Shown here: piece after piece, positions 1-9,961 of the stretch
Layout: every line of letters starts with the position of its first letter
Position numbering within the stretch: the stretch's first letter is position 1
Assembly (NCBI GenBank): GCA_023374045.1
Contig: CM041777.1
Coordinates: forward strand, 459,042,251 to 459,106,250
DNA length: 64,000 nucleotides
Reading direction: 5' to 3'
Source of the DNA: Limonium bicolor
Taxonomy: Eukaryota > Streptophyta > Magnoliopsida > Caryophyllales > Plumbaginaceae
The notes under the pieces: generated by a model
Databases searched by the model: none
What the model was told of the DNA's origin: nothing
Seen by the model: the letters and a program-made list of their open reading frames with translations, nothing else
Made by a program: the position numbers and the translations under genes

Positions 1-1848
1 GAATCCAAGATAGTTTGCATAATTCGTTCATTCCAGTTTCCGGCTTCAAGGCCCAACAAGAGCATCAAACGAATCTAGACTTCAAGGCTTATCCCTCGGC
101 CCAGTGGCCCATTCACGGTCCATGTGATTTCTTTCAGCTTGTTTGCTCAATTTCTTGATTCAGGCCTACATGTCCGTTCTAGTCTAGGAATCACTCTAAT
201 CTATGCACTTCGCTCTCAGTTAGGCGAAGACTCAGGCCCAGTTACTTCCTACATAACCCATGGACATTCCTAGTTCAGACATTTTACAGGGCCTACTCGA
301 AGCTTGGAAGAAGACAATCATGGTCAATGGCGCCCGACGGTCAACAGCTCCAGTCTTTAACACGTTGGCATCAGACTGTTCAACATCACTATTTCAGAAG
401 TTTTCTCGATTTAGTAGTTTTCTTTTCTCAATCATTCTTCTAACTTTTATGGTAGTTAGCTTCCTTTATCATTTTAGATTACAACTTTGATGTTATCTTT
501 CCATTCGTGAATAAGAGCATAGTTCGATTTCGTAATTTTTTGCATTCATTCAACAAAACAAAAACACAAAAATTTGTTTTCTTTTTAAGGGATCACAGAG
601 TAATCATTTCCCGACTATGGAATAAAATGACTTGTCTTTTTTCTAAAAGGGTGAACATGTCCGTTCCTCACACCATAGACTATCCCATAATATCCACGAA
701 GCATTCCAAAATCTGCATCTATTTAAGTGTTGTCATAAACCCCAGGTCAATACTGGGGGCAATCTGAGTTCAGGATCGTCATCTTTAATCTTTCGTTTAA
801 GCGTGTGAACTAGTCTCTAAGTGAAATTCACAAGAGTGTCTTGAGCGGAAAAACCATGAGTGAACGAGCGTGTCATTTTTACACGACTCCGGTGAGACCA
901 CATACAAAGGAAAATGTAAATGGCATAACTCCGAAGGAGATAATTTGTAAATTTACTCTTAGACCTGCGAAAAGTAACAAAGAACGGATACACAACTATC
1001 AGGAATGACGAACCACCTAGGTACAGCACCACATAGCCAAAAGCTTGTAAACCCTATCATTAAACCCTAGGCACCTCCACTGAGCCTTTCATATATCCCT
1101 TTTCAATATTATGAACTCCACAGAATCACCCAGCCAATGATGAATTACCGACCTGGTGACCAAAGGAAGCGAGGAGCCCGACTCTTAGATAACAATCTAA
1201 TCAGTCCAAAGAAGTGATGCCGCTATTAGCATGACGAAGTGATCCTTAAATGGTCCCAAAGTGGCACAGGATCCAGAGAGCTCACATCAAACCAGCTCTC
1301 ATAACTCAAAACCGGGAAACACAAGAACCCCGAAGGCAAAGTCAATAAAGGATAAACAAAAAGGCAAACCCGAAGTGCCTCAAAGAAATCCAAATAACGA
1401 AAAGAGAAATGGTGTAAAGGACAACTTCAAAAGTCCAAGTCCAGAAGCTCGAAAACAACGTCAACATAAAGCAGCCAGATGACTTCAAGACAAGGAAGAT
1501 GAATCCGAGAGAAGACGTAAGTTGCAGCTTTGGTCACCCATTTAAGCTCCACATACCTTAAATATCCCTCCATGATCCCGTCGTCTTTCATCACACCCTA
1601 TGGCCACGTTATAAGCTCTAAAGACTTCCGACTTGATAGTTGTGTGTCCAATCACGTGAAAGTAACAGATCAAATGCGTAAATCCATGAAATATCGAATT
1701 CAATGGTCTAGAAGTTATGACCATGAGCGAGAAATGAGTGCAAACACCAACCTCGTTGAGTGTAGGATAGGGTGCACCACATCAAAGCGTAAGCCTCGAC
1801 CCTGTGAGGATGAGACTTGTTCGCACGTTTAATCAAAGAAAATACTGG
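1..1848. other. Unassigned repeat-derived DNA
   Basis: No open frame here resembles a protein I recognise; the ORFs are short and low in complexity. A purine-rich motif followed by GCAATCTG at 752-764 resembles the polypurine tract and LTR junction seen at 3606-3619, so this is probably retrotransposon 3' flank. The 1261-1482 stretch is lysine- and asparagine-rich and has no recognisable domain. Assignment to a retroelement is inference from context. Confidence 0.4.
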
Positions 1849-1941
1849 GGCAATTGATCGTTCCGATCAATTGCCATGAACTCTAGCTAAGATTGTCCTA
1901 AGGAAAAATACCGGGGGCAATTGTTGGTTCCAACAATTGCC
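1849..1941. repeat. Pair of related perfect palindromes behind polypurine motifs
   Basis: Two hairpin-forming sequences lie 40 bp apart. The first (1849-1875) has 12-base arms GGCAATTGATCG / CGATCAATTGCC with a TTC loop. The second (1916-1941) has arms GGCAATTGTTGG / CCAACAATTGCC with a TT loop. The outer eight bases of each arm are identical, while the inner four differ but stay paired. Both are preceded by an A-rich run ending TACTGGGG or TACCGGGGG and followed by ATGA. They look like two variants of one module, possibly degenerate LTR junctions. Confidence 0.6.
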
Positions 1942-2307
1942 ATGACAACACCAATTGAAACCTAAAGCTTGAGCACCACCATCCCACCACAGGCATAAGC
2001 CCTTACATCCCATCAAACACCTCAGGCGCACATAAGCTCTAACCTCCACACACACACTCTCAAGCCCGTCATTAGCCTTACCCCCACAAAACATCAGACC
2101 TGCCATAACCTGACCACCATCCAAAATCACAACCTAATCCTAGGTTTATCGTATATCCTGAACACCAGCAAAAGCCTTTAGCACCAAAAAAAATAACACC
2201 CCACCAGTGGCATGTTCATCTTCTAAGAAACAAAATGTAAATATGAATTTCTTAGTCAGGAAGTGATTCTTTCACTTTCCTTTTTTCAGTAGAGTTTTTC
2301 CCAAGCT

Positions 2308-2490
2308 TTGCCATGTTTGGCACATTTTCCAGCAATTTCTTGCTTTAAACAATTTTCAATTCTCATCATTTCCATGTTTGGCACATTTTTCAACAGTTTC
2401 TTGCTTTGAATAAATATCTTACATGCACTGTGATTGCATTTTACAAACTTTTGCGTACACCTCACCATCGCCACGTTTGGCCCTTTTACA
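2308..2490 (+). repeat. TTTGGCAC tandem units (copy A)
   Basis: Degenerate units of roughly 70-80 bp contain CCATGTTTGGCAC or CCACGTTTGGC followed by a TTTTCCAACAGTTTCTTGC-like segment. The same unit recurs at about 53035-53360 and, inverted, near 62170-62290. Confidence 0.6.
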
Positions 2491-2587
2491 ATTGGTTTTC
2501 ACCACATGCATTTGCACGAGACCATTATCTTTCTAGCCCATTTTTAGTGCGAGACCCATCCTGCACATAACTCACTTTCACTAGATC

Positions 2588-2905
2588 CAATCCTTAGGCT
2601 CGTCATAAGACCTAGTTCCATCCTTAGGCTCGTCATAAGACCTAGATCCATCCTTAGGCTCATCATAAGACCTATAACCATCCTTTAGGCTCGTTATAAG
2701 ACCTAGATCTGATCTTTAGGCTCGTCATAAGACCTAGAACCATCCTTTAGGCTCGTCATAGGACCTAGTTGCATTCCTTTAGGCTCGTAATAAGACCCTT
2801 AGCTTACCCACTCTCATCAAACACATTGCATTCATCTCATTCATATAGGCTCGTCATAAGACCTAGTTGCATTATCCAGGCGCGTCACAAGACCTGGCGA
2901 TAGAA
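2588..2905 (+). repeat. AGGCTCGTCATAAGACC tandem array
   Basis: About eight to nine imperfect units of roughly 32-36 bp have the core AGGCTCGTCATAAGACCTA. The last units diverge (GGCGCGTCACAAGACC). The array is absent from the two other Ogre-like copies in this window, so it expanded or was lost within the family. Confidence 0.8.
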
Positions 2906-2907
2906 AA

Positions 2908-3075
2908 GTTGGCGAGGTGATGGCAATAAATCCTCCTGTGTTATGTCAACTTACTTTGGGATCAACGAATGGTGGGCAAAGGCAATAAGTCCCCAGGGTT
3001 TTTACCAAGAGTTATCCCTGCACACCGGCTTGGGGGCGATGGCAATAAGTCCACATTGGGTCCAGCCAGGAGCAT
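2908..3075 (+). repeat. GGCAATAAGTCC repeats
   Basis: Three units carry GGCAATAA(G/A)TCC with spacing of about 60-70 bp. Element copy C holds the reverse-complement version (GGACTTATTGCC) at about 61568-61700, showing that this module is ancestral to both copies. Confidence 0.65.
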
Positions 3076-3107
3076 CGGCACGGGTTTCGGTCCCCAGAAT
3101 CATCCGA

Positions 3108-3182
3108 GCATCATCAACATCATCAATATCATCAGCATCATCGGCATCATCATCAACATCATCAGCATCATTAGCATCGCTA
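3108..3182 (+). repeat. CAT/ATC trinucleotide-rich microsatellite
   Basis: Imperfect (CAT)n with CAGCAT and CAACAT variants. The same microsatellite occurs inverted at 61438-61512 in copy C. Copy B has an 18-bp array at the equivalent place instead. Confidence 0.8.
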
Positions 3183-3229
3183 GCATATTGGCATTCCTAC
3201 ATCTACACATTATTTAGCTTTCATCATCT

Positions 3230-3520
3230 TCAGGTAGTCAACGCCTTAGAATAGCTTGAAATCATTTCATTTTTAGGTAGTCAACGCCTTCGAATCGATT
3301 GACATTTACTTCATCATTTCATTTTTAGGTAGTCAACGCCTTAGAATCGATTGACATTTACTTCATCATTTCATTTTTAGGTAGTCAACGCCTTAGAATC
3401 GCTTGACATTTATTTCATCATTTCGTTTTTAGGTAGTCAACACCTTAGAATCGCTTGACATCTTTTCATTTTCATTCTCACTCATAGGTAGTCAGCACCT
3501 TAGAATAGCTCGACACAATC
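3230..3520 (+). repeat. GTAGTCAACGCCTTAGAAT tandem array (copy A)
   Basis: Six units of about 45-55 bp carry the core AGGTAGTCAACGCCTTAGAAT followed by a CTTGACAT segment. The same array sits just upstream of the LTR in copy B (53660-54030) and, inverted, in copy C (61175-61400). It is the most conserved tandem family of the three. Confidence 0.85.
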
Positions 3521-3605
3521 ATGTAGGGTCTTTTGAGATCCAAAATTTTGGGGTATCACTCAGGCATCAACCAGACTTTTCACATCCGTTACAAAGTCCA
3601 GTTGA

Positions 3606-3617
3606 CGGGGGGCAATC
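3606..3617 (+). promoter_or_regulatory. Polypurine tract of element A
   Basis: ACGGGGGGCAATC directly precedes the LTR start TGTTATACCC, the place where plus-strand synthesis is primed in LTR retrotransposons. Copy B has GACAGAGGGCAATC and copy C the same inverted (GATTGCCCCCCGTC). Confidence 0.7.
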
Positions 3618-4128
3618 TGTTATACCCAAAATTTTGACCCCCATGGTTAAGGTCTACGAGGTTTTGGTGTTGTGAGGGATATTTCAATCAAGTAGTGAGA
3701 GATTCCGGCCCGATTGGCGTGTTCCATGGCATGGGGAGCAGCTTCGTCATTGGCAGGGGCGTTTTCGTAATTGTTAAGGCCCCTGAGGCCTCCTATAAGC
3801 TTTCTCTCTCCTCCGAGGGATGTCCAAATCAGCTTGAAATGCTTTGATATTTTAACCCATGATAGAGGATGGCATTTTAAGCATAATGGCGTTGGAATTT
3901 TGATTTTTCGAATTTCCAATAATTTTCTAGCAATTTCTGCTGAATCTGACGGGAAATTCAATTTAAAAATATTCCAACATTTAAAAAATTCGGTTCCACC
4001 TCAGAAAATTCATAATATCCATCCTTGACATGTGGTTAAAATTTCACAGCAAAATTCCTTTGGGAAGTCTTTTAATTAAAATACCAAAGAATCTTACTTT
4101 TTAGATTTTCTTTATCTTTAAGAAAGTC

Positions 4129-4136
4129 TATATAAG
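4129..4136 (+). promoter_or_regulatory. TATA box of LTR A
   Basis: TATATAAG followed by GGGG lies about 510 bp into the LTR; the inverted LTR C has the same motif at the equivalent place (60545-60552). It is the likely core promoter of the Ogre-like family. Confidence 0.6.
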
Positions 4137-4705
4137 GGGATAGGTTTTTGGATAAAATCAGAATCTCATAACCTCAAGAACCCTAGACTCTCAAAGAAGG
4201 CAGCCTCTCTCTCTCTCCACGTTTTTGAACTCCAGAGCCACAATCAAACACCGAAATCTCACCAAAATCAACACCAAAACATATTTTTCAACTCCCACAA
4301 CATCATCAATCATCAAACATCAACCAAACCACCTCCAAAATGAAGAACAGCAAGAACAACCAACAACCAGAAGCTTGGTTCGAAAACCTTTCGGGTCTGC
4401 CATCAACGGAGCACTCGACGAATCCCGGTGTGAAGAATCGTTGTGAATCCGAAGGTAAAAGGTAGAAACTCCACTTCCCTAATTCTCTACGGTATTATCT
4501 GTCTTGCCTCAAAATTTGGGCTCAAACTAACCCTTCTACGCTTCTGTATTGCTGTTTGTTTAAGCTTCTGTCCAATACTTGTTTACCAAGTTTCGTGCTT
4601 AATTCGAATTCAAATTGAAAACTTTCAATCACTAACGTCTTGTACATCTTTCAGACTACACACCCATAAAATTTGAGCCAAAACACTTTCGGAACAGCCT
4701 CAAAG

Positions 4706-4965
4706 CCGCCGTCCGAGGGCGGTCCGCACCCACGACGTCTCATGTCCGGGGTCCCGGACTCCCTGTCCGTAAGCCCGGACGCCCACGGACGGCGGCGGGA
4801 TTTCAAAAAATTCAAAATTTAGATTTTCTAATAATGTCCAGGCCCACGGACATCCTGTCCGTGGCCCCGGACTTCGCAATTTTTTTTTTCCTTTAATTTT
4901 GACTCTTCTGTATAACTAGGTTACTAGGGTCCGTGGTCTCGGACATGGGTCCGTGGCTACGGACG
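4706..4965. repeat. GTCCG/CGGAC inverted-motif cluster, LTR A
   Basis: A GC-rich island in an AT-rich LTR contains many GTCCG and CGGAC pentamers in alternating orientation, several as GTCCGTGG...CGGAC pairs separated by 5-15 bp. The pattern allows many short stem-loops. Equivalent islands occur in LTRs B and C and, with the same GTCCGTGG octamer, in the unrelated Athila-like LTRs. Confidence 0.8.
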
Positions 4966-5388
4966 TAAGCAAAATTCACCTAATTCTGCCTCCGAAACCC
5001 TAGTTTAGGTAGCTTTTAATTTCACTTTAATTTTCTGTCAAAAAACTAAAACACAAAAAAAAGAAGCTCACGCACTTAGGTTAAAACGACTCGTAATATG
5101 CCGTAAATAAACCAAGTAGAGGAAAAACGGCCTAGGAAGGGTAATGAAAGTAATTGAACCCTAAATAAGTCGAATACCAAGCCCCCGAACCCGAACTCTA
5201 CCTTTCCTGATTTACTCTAGGTAAAATTAGGTGGCGACTCATAATAGGTTCCAGTGAGCTAGCTTAGGTTTTAATAATTATTGTTATATGACATAGTTAT
5301 TAATATTAGGTTATAAGTGGACCTAAAACCCGATTAGATCCTAATCAACTTAATCCATATAGGATAGGGGTTTAAAATCGAGGCTCAC

Positions 5389-5725
5389 ATGGTCATAAGG
5401 GCTCAGGTGAACGACCGCATGATGGAAGGAATCTTGGTCGACAGCGGAGCGGGTGTTAACGTCATTTCTGCTGAGGCAGTAAAGAAACTCGAGATACCGG
5501 AAGATAGGATCAAGCCCTATTCAGCTGTACTGGGTGGTTTCGTAGGAGGGATCTCGACTAAGTCTAGAGAGCGTCGACTTCACCATCACCCTAGGGCAAG
5601 GGGATGAGAGGTGCACGGAAGAACTGACGGCCTTCATCCTCCCTGGGCTCTCTGGTACAATATGTACCTCGGGCGAACCAGGAATAAACGCCTTCAGAGC
5701 CATTTGTAGCACCCACCATCTGAAA
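5389..5725 (+). pseudogene. Tat-lineage retrotransposon protease fragment
   Basis: The fragment encodes a retropepsin-like aspartic protease with the active-site motif VDSGAGVNVIS about 20 residues in. A Gly-Phe-Val-Gly flap-like segment follows. The 5' side is cut off by LTR A, so the apparent start codon at 5389 is formed at the junction and is not a real start. The frame is lost near 5565-5575: the continuation (VDFTITLGQGDE and on) is read in the next frame and runs into the reverse transcriptase ORF. It would have matured the Gag-Pol polyprotein. It is not functional. Confidence 0.8.
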
Positions 5726-7207
5726 ATGAAGTACCTGACCCGGTCAGGGAAGCTCGTTACGGTGAGAGGGAACCAGAAAGTCACGCGGGTATGTGAGGTA
5801 CGGATCATGGAAAGTCTACCAGGAAATGAGACCGTAAAAACCGCGGGGTCCGAGAAGGAATTCAAGGGAAAGCTCCCCCTCCCCGACGAAACAACGGGGC
5901 GGTACGAGGCTCCCGCTGATCCCCCAAAAGAGGTACCTCTACGAGCTGACCCCAACAAATTCTTTAAAATTGGAAATGCCTTTGACACTGAAGAACAAGT
6001 CCATCTAACAAGATTCCTGGAAAAAAGAAGGGCCACATTCGCCTGGAGCACAGAGGAGATGCCCGGAATAAGCCCAGACGTTATGCAGCATAACCTCAAC
6101 GTAGACCCAGCGCACCCATCAATCCGCCAAAGAAGAAGGGTGGTCGGAGCAGAGAGGGACCAGGCCGCTCGAGAGGAAGTCCAAAAACTCCTGCAGGCGG
6201 GTTTTATCAGAGAAGTGTCTTACCCCAAATGGCTGGCGAACGTGGTTATGGTAAAGAAGTCTAACGGGAAGTGGAGAAAGTATATGGATTTCACCGACCT
6301 GAACAAAGCATGCCCCAAAGATTTTTACCCGTTGCCATCGATAGACAGACTGGTTGTCTCATCGGCCCAGAGCTCCGTCTTGAGCTTCCTGGACGCATTC
6401 TCCGGGTACAACCAGATAAAGATGAATGAGAAGGACTCTGAGAAAACTTATTTCGTCACCTCAGCAGGAATCTTCTGCTACAAAGTGATGCCATTCAGGT
6501 TAAAAAATGCCGGCACGACCTTCCAACGAATGATAGACAAAGTGTTCCGGGAACAACTCTCGAGAAATGTGGAGGCCTATGTGGATGACATAGTCGTGAG
6601 AATTCCGTCCAAAGAACAGCATATGAAAGACTTGGAAGAGACATTCACCACGCTCGACAAATTCCAGATCAAGCTAAACCCGGAAAAATGCGTATTTGGG
6701 GTCACCAAAGGAAAATTCCTTGGTTTCATCATTGGGCAACGAGGGATAGAGGTGGATCCGGAAAAGACCCAGGCGATTCTTAACCTCAGCCCTCCCCGAA
6801 GCATCAAAGATGTCCAAGCTCTCAACGGAAGGCTCACGGCCCTAAGAAGGTTCTGTTCAAAGTTGCAGGAAAAGGCAATCCCGTTCTTCAACATATTAAG
6901 GAAGAACAGGAAGTTCCAGTGGGGCCAGGAATACAAAGAAGCCTTCGAGAGGATCAAAGAAATGCTCCGAGAGTTACCCAAGCTGGGAGTCCCAGCACCC
7001 GGTCAGGACCTCTACCTCTACCTGTCCGCATCAGCATGGGCGGTGGCAACGGTCCTAATCATGGAGCACGACAAGAAGGAGATTCCCGTCTACTACATAG
7101 GGAAGATCCTGGCCCCCGTAGAGAGACGCTACACTAACATTGAAAAGGTCTTTCTTGCTCTGGTGGTGGCATCCCGGAAGCTGCGTCCATACTTCCAATC
7201 GCACTGA
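5726..7207 (+). pseudogene. Tat-lineage reverse transcriptase with RNase H
   Basis: A 493-codon open segment of pol. Reverse transcriptase motifs in order include FTDLNKACPKD, FLDAFSGYNQIKM, VMPFRLKNAG and the catalytic AYVDDIVV. The connection and first RNase H region follow (YLYLSASAWAVATVL). The DLNKACPKD and DAxSGYNQI motifs are typical of the Tat/Ogre branch of Ty3/gypsy. The usual Gly in VMPFG is Arg here. It ends at TGA (7205-7207), where reading through gives the continuation of RNase H, so this is a nonsense change in a once-continuous polyprotein. Confidence 0.9.
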
Positions 7208-7756
7208 ATCCTTGTAAGGACTAACTGGCCGCTGAAGCAAATAACGCATAATCCAAATGCATCGGGACACATGGTAAGCTGGGCAGTCGAACTCACCCAA
7301 TATGAAATCCACTTCCTGCCGCGAACGACGATCAAAGCTCAGGCCCTAGTGGACTTCATAACGGAGACCAGCTTCGACCAAGAAGAAGGAAAGCCACCCA
7401 CCCCCTTCATCATCCAGGTTGATGGCGCTCGGTGCAAGACAGGAGCGGGAGCAGGGATTGTAGTCCAAACTCCCGATGGACGAGACATCAACTACGCCTT
7501 CCGGCTGGAGTTCGAAGTATCCAATAACGAGGCTGAATACGAGGCTCTCATTCAAGGCCTGGAGGTTGCCATTGCCCTAGGCGCAACGGACCTGGAAATA
7601 TATTCAGACTCCTTACTGGTCACCCGGCAGCATGATAACATATATGAGGTAAAGGAGGAAAAACTCTGGAAGTACTTACTCAGGGTTCAAGAGCTAAAAA
7701 CAAGCTTCTCGAGATGCGAGCTGAAGCACCTTCCCTGGGCAAAAAACGCCGAATAG
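7208..7756 (+). pseudogene. Second (archaeal-type) RNase H domain of Tat element
   Basis: After the nonsense codon the same frame gives the end of the first RNase H, then an insert (LVDFITE), then a second RNase H-like domain beginning IQVDGARCKTGAGAGIVV with NNEAEYEALI and IYSDSLLV. These supply Asp, Glu and Asp of the metal site. A dual RNase H arrangement is diagnostic of the Tat lineage. The frame breaks near 7745-7752, where a one-base loss moves the downstream sequence to another frame. Confidence 0.85.
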
Positions 7757-9111
7757 ACGCGCTGGCAAAGTTAGCAAGTATGGCCGAAAGGATACCAGGT
7801 AGGGTGTGGTTGGAAACCAAGACCAGTCCCAGCGTAGACGAAGCCCAGTCCCAGGTCCTGGCAACTACGCCCCTCGCGTCCGAAGAATCTTGGATGACTC
7901 CGATCGTGGAGTATATCCTTGAAGAAAAGTTACCACCGGGGGACAAAGAGGCAAGGAATGTAAAGCGGCGGACAGCGTCATTTTTCCTCGAAGGGGGATG
8001 CCTCTACAAAAGATCATTCGCGAGACCCGCCCTTAGATGTGTCACGAATGAAGAGGGAAGTGAACTCATAAAGGAGGTGCACGAAGGGGTATGCGGAAAC
8101 CACCAAGGAGAAAAAGCCACGGCCCACAAAATCATGAGGCTCGGTTACTACTGGCCAAGAATGCAGGACCACTGCAAGGAATACATTCGGAGGTGTACCA
8201 GATGCCAGGAGCACGGCAGCAAGATACACAGCCCCCCGGCCATGCAAAAGGCCTTACTATCCCCGATACCGTTCGCGATGTGGGGACTGGATATCATTGG
8301 CCCCTTCTCGAAAGCATCTCCCGGGAGATTCAAGTTCATGTACGTGGCCATTGATTACTTCACAAAATGGGTTGAAGCAATGCCTACCGTGTCCATCACA
8401 GCCAAGAGGTCGCAAGAATTCGTATGGAAGCACATTGTGTGCAGATTCGGATTGCCAAAGATCATAATAATCGACAATTGGACACAGTTCAATTGCGACA
8501 GTTTCTGAGAGTTTTGCGAGCAGTGGAAGATAGAGATAAGATTCGCATCGGTGGCGCACCCCCAGGCCAACGGGCAGGTCGAGAACGCAAATGGGCAGAT
8601 CATGAAAGCTCTTAAAAGAAGGTTAGGAAGCAAAAAGGGAGGTTGGGCCGAACTACTACACCAGGTCCTATGGTCCTACCGAACGACGGAAAAAGGACCG
8701 ACCGGAGAAACACCCTTCAGATTGACCTACGGTTTAGAGGCAGTTGTCCCCGCTGAAATCATGATCCCATCAATCCGCTGGGAGTCCTATGACGAACAGC
8801 TCAACGATGAAGGAATAAAAGATTGCCTGGACCTACTCGAAGAAGAGAGAGCCGTAGCGGCCGCCCGGATGGCAGAAGACAAAAGAAAGGTAGAAAAGTA
8901 CTTCAATCGCAAGGTCAGGGAACGAAGCTTTGTCCCTGGCGAGCTGGTCCTAAGAGAAGTCAAGCAGCCCAAAAAACTCGACCCCCAGTGGGAAGGTCCT
9001 TACATTATCCATCAGAAGGTTGGGCGAGCTTCATATCACCTAAAGAATAGCGAGGGATACGAATTGCCCCATTCCTGGCACGCAGAATGCCTCAAGAAAT
9101 TTTATGTGTAA
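7714..9111 (+). pseudogene. Tat-lineage integrase
   Basis: The HHCC zinc-binding region is visible (HEGVCGNH ... CTRCQEH), followed by the catalytic core: GLDIIGPF gives the first Asp, IIDNWTQF the second, and HPQANGQVENAN the Glu. The usual DNGTQF has Trp for Gly. A TGA at 8506-8508 interrupts the core in frame; the rest of the protein resumes at 8509 and ends at 9111 with a DPQWEGPYII-type C-terminal segment. Integrase would insert the cDNA into the genome; this copy is broken. Confidence 0.9.
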
Positions 9112-9173
9112 AATCGATGTAATGCTTTGACAAACATCAATAAAGGGAATTATTTTTGGAAAAAACGCGCATC

Positions 9174-9302
9174 AAAAGAAACACCCGGGCCAAGGCCAAC
9201 AGGATGTAATGCCCTGAAAAAGAAACACCCGGGCCAAGGCCAACAGGATGTAATGCCCTGGAAAAGAAACACTCCGGCCATGCCACAGGATGCAATGCCC
9301 TG
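9174..9302 (+). repeat. 43-bp tandem repeat, three copies
   Basis: The first two units are nearly identical and the third is shortened. They sit a few tens of bases after the integrase stop codon. Confidence 0.85.
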
Positions 9303-9550
9303 AAAACCTTGTTATGAGTTGTCGCACTCAAGCAAGAACAAAAATGAAAAACCCATCTCCGAAAACCCCGGGAGCTCTGGTCGCCTGTAATGGGTGAATC
9401 ATTAGGTGTGGGACGCCACACCGTACCCTGGTCGGATCCCCCCCGCAACTCTTCCTCCATTACACGAGGAAAAGGAAAGGGAAAGGGGAACGACCGCGAG
9501 TACCATCGCTTGGCTTCCAAAAGCAAGGAAGGGAAACAACAAACGAGAAA

Positions 9551-9735
9551 TGCCCGGTCACTGAAGGCGACCGGGCAAGAGCAGGAACGACCGGTCGTCA
9601 AAAACGACCAAGTCGCATCCTTAAAATACAAATGGAACGACCGGTCGAGTAGAAGCGACCGCTCGCACCCGCAAAATAAAGAATTGACTAAGGGAAGGAA
9701 ATCGATGGCACGTGCAAAACAAAAGCGACCGGTCA
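9551..9735. repeat. GACCGGTC palindrome cluster, downstream of aORF
   Basis: Several GACCGGTC or GCGACCGGTC palindromes, with variants CCCGGTC and GACCGGGC, lie within 190 bp. A second, denser cluster of the same palindrome lies at 13881-14160, so the two bracket the antisense ORF. Confidence 0.75.
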
Positions 9736-9961
9736 CCAAACAAAATCGCATTAATTGGAAAAGCAACTTCAAATAATTTCATTAACTATTGAAGGCACGT
9801 GTACATCAAGACCAAAAGAGGGGAAAGAAAACTAAAACTAATCTAACTTTTTAGTGGCCTATCTAAGTCTCTTTTACAGTATCGAGATTCGTTGCAGCAA
9901 CCCCTTGAACGCTCTCCGAAGACCCGGACCTCCCGGCGGAGGATCAGAGGCCTACGCCACC

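Larger units (their letters stand above)
1942..3617 (+). mobile_element. Ogre/Tat-like element copy A, 3' untranslated region
   Basis: This non-coding stretch precedes LTR A and is collinear with 52850-54140 and, inverted, 61054-62390. Shared landmarks are GTAGCATGTTCATC-like text, TTAGTCAGGAA..., CACTTTCCTTTT.CAGTAG, the TTTGGCAC repeats and the GTAGTCAACGCC repeats. Long hypervariable 3' regions full of tandem repeats between pol and the 3' LTR are a known property of Ogre/Tat elements. The element's coding part lies outside the window. Confidence 0.6.
3618..5389 (+). mobile_element. 3' LTR of Ogre/Tat-like element A
   Basis: The LTR runs from TGTTATACCC to GAGGCTCACA, 1772 bp, and is bounded by TG and CA. 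It matches LTR C (1777 bp, inverted) closely and LTR B more distantly. A TATA box lies at 4129-4136, and a GTCCG/CGGAC cluster at 4706-4965. It is preceded by a polypurine tract, so it is a 3' LTR rather than a solo LTR. It ends immediately before the protease codons of another Tat element, with no primer-binding site, which places the insertion inside that pol. Confidence 0.8.
9112..9961 (+). other. Tat element spacer with 43-bp repeats
   Basis: This non-coding stretch separates integrase from the end of the antisense ORF. At 9174-9302 a unit of about 43 bp (AAGAAACACCCGGGCC ... GATGTAATGCCCTG) is repeated three times, the third diverged. AATAAAG at 9139 may serve as a sense poly(A) signal. 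A GACCGGTC cluster follows at 9551-9735. Confidence 0.65.

Noticed and set aside
5521..6099. 192-codon minus-strand ORF over the Tat protease and RT
   Set aside because: It is the shadow of pol on the opposite strand, with no known domain.
6577..6981. Minus-strand ORF over RT
   Set aside because: Antisense shadow of the RT and connection region; composition follows the sense codons.
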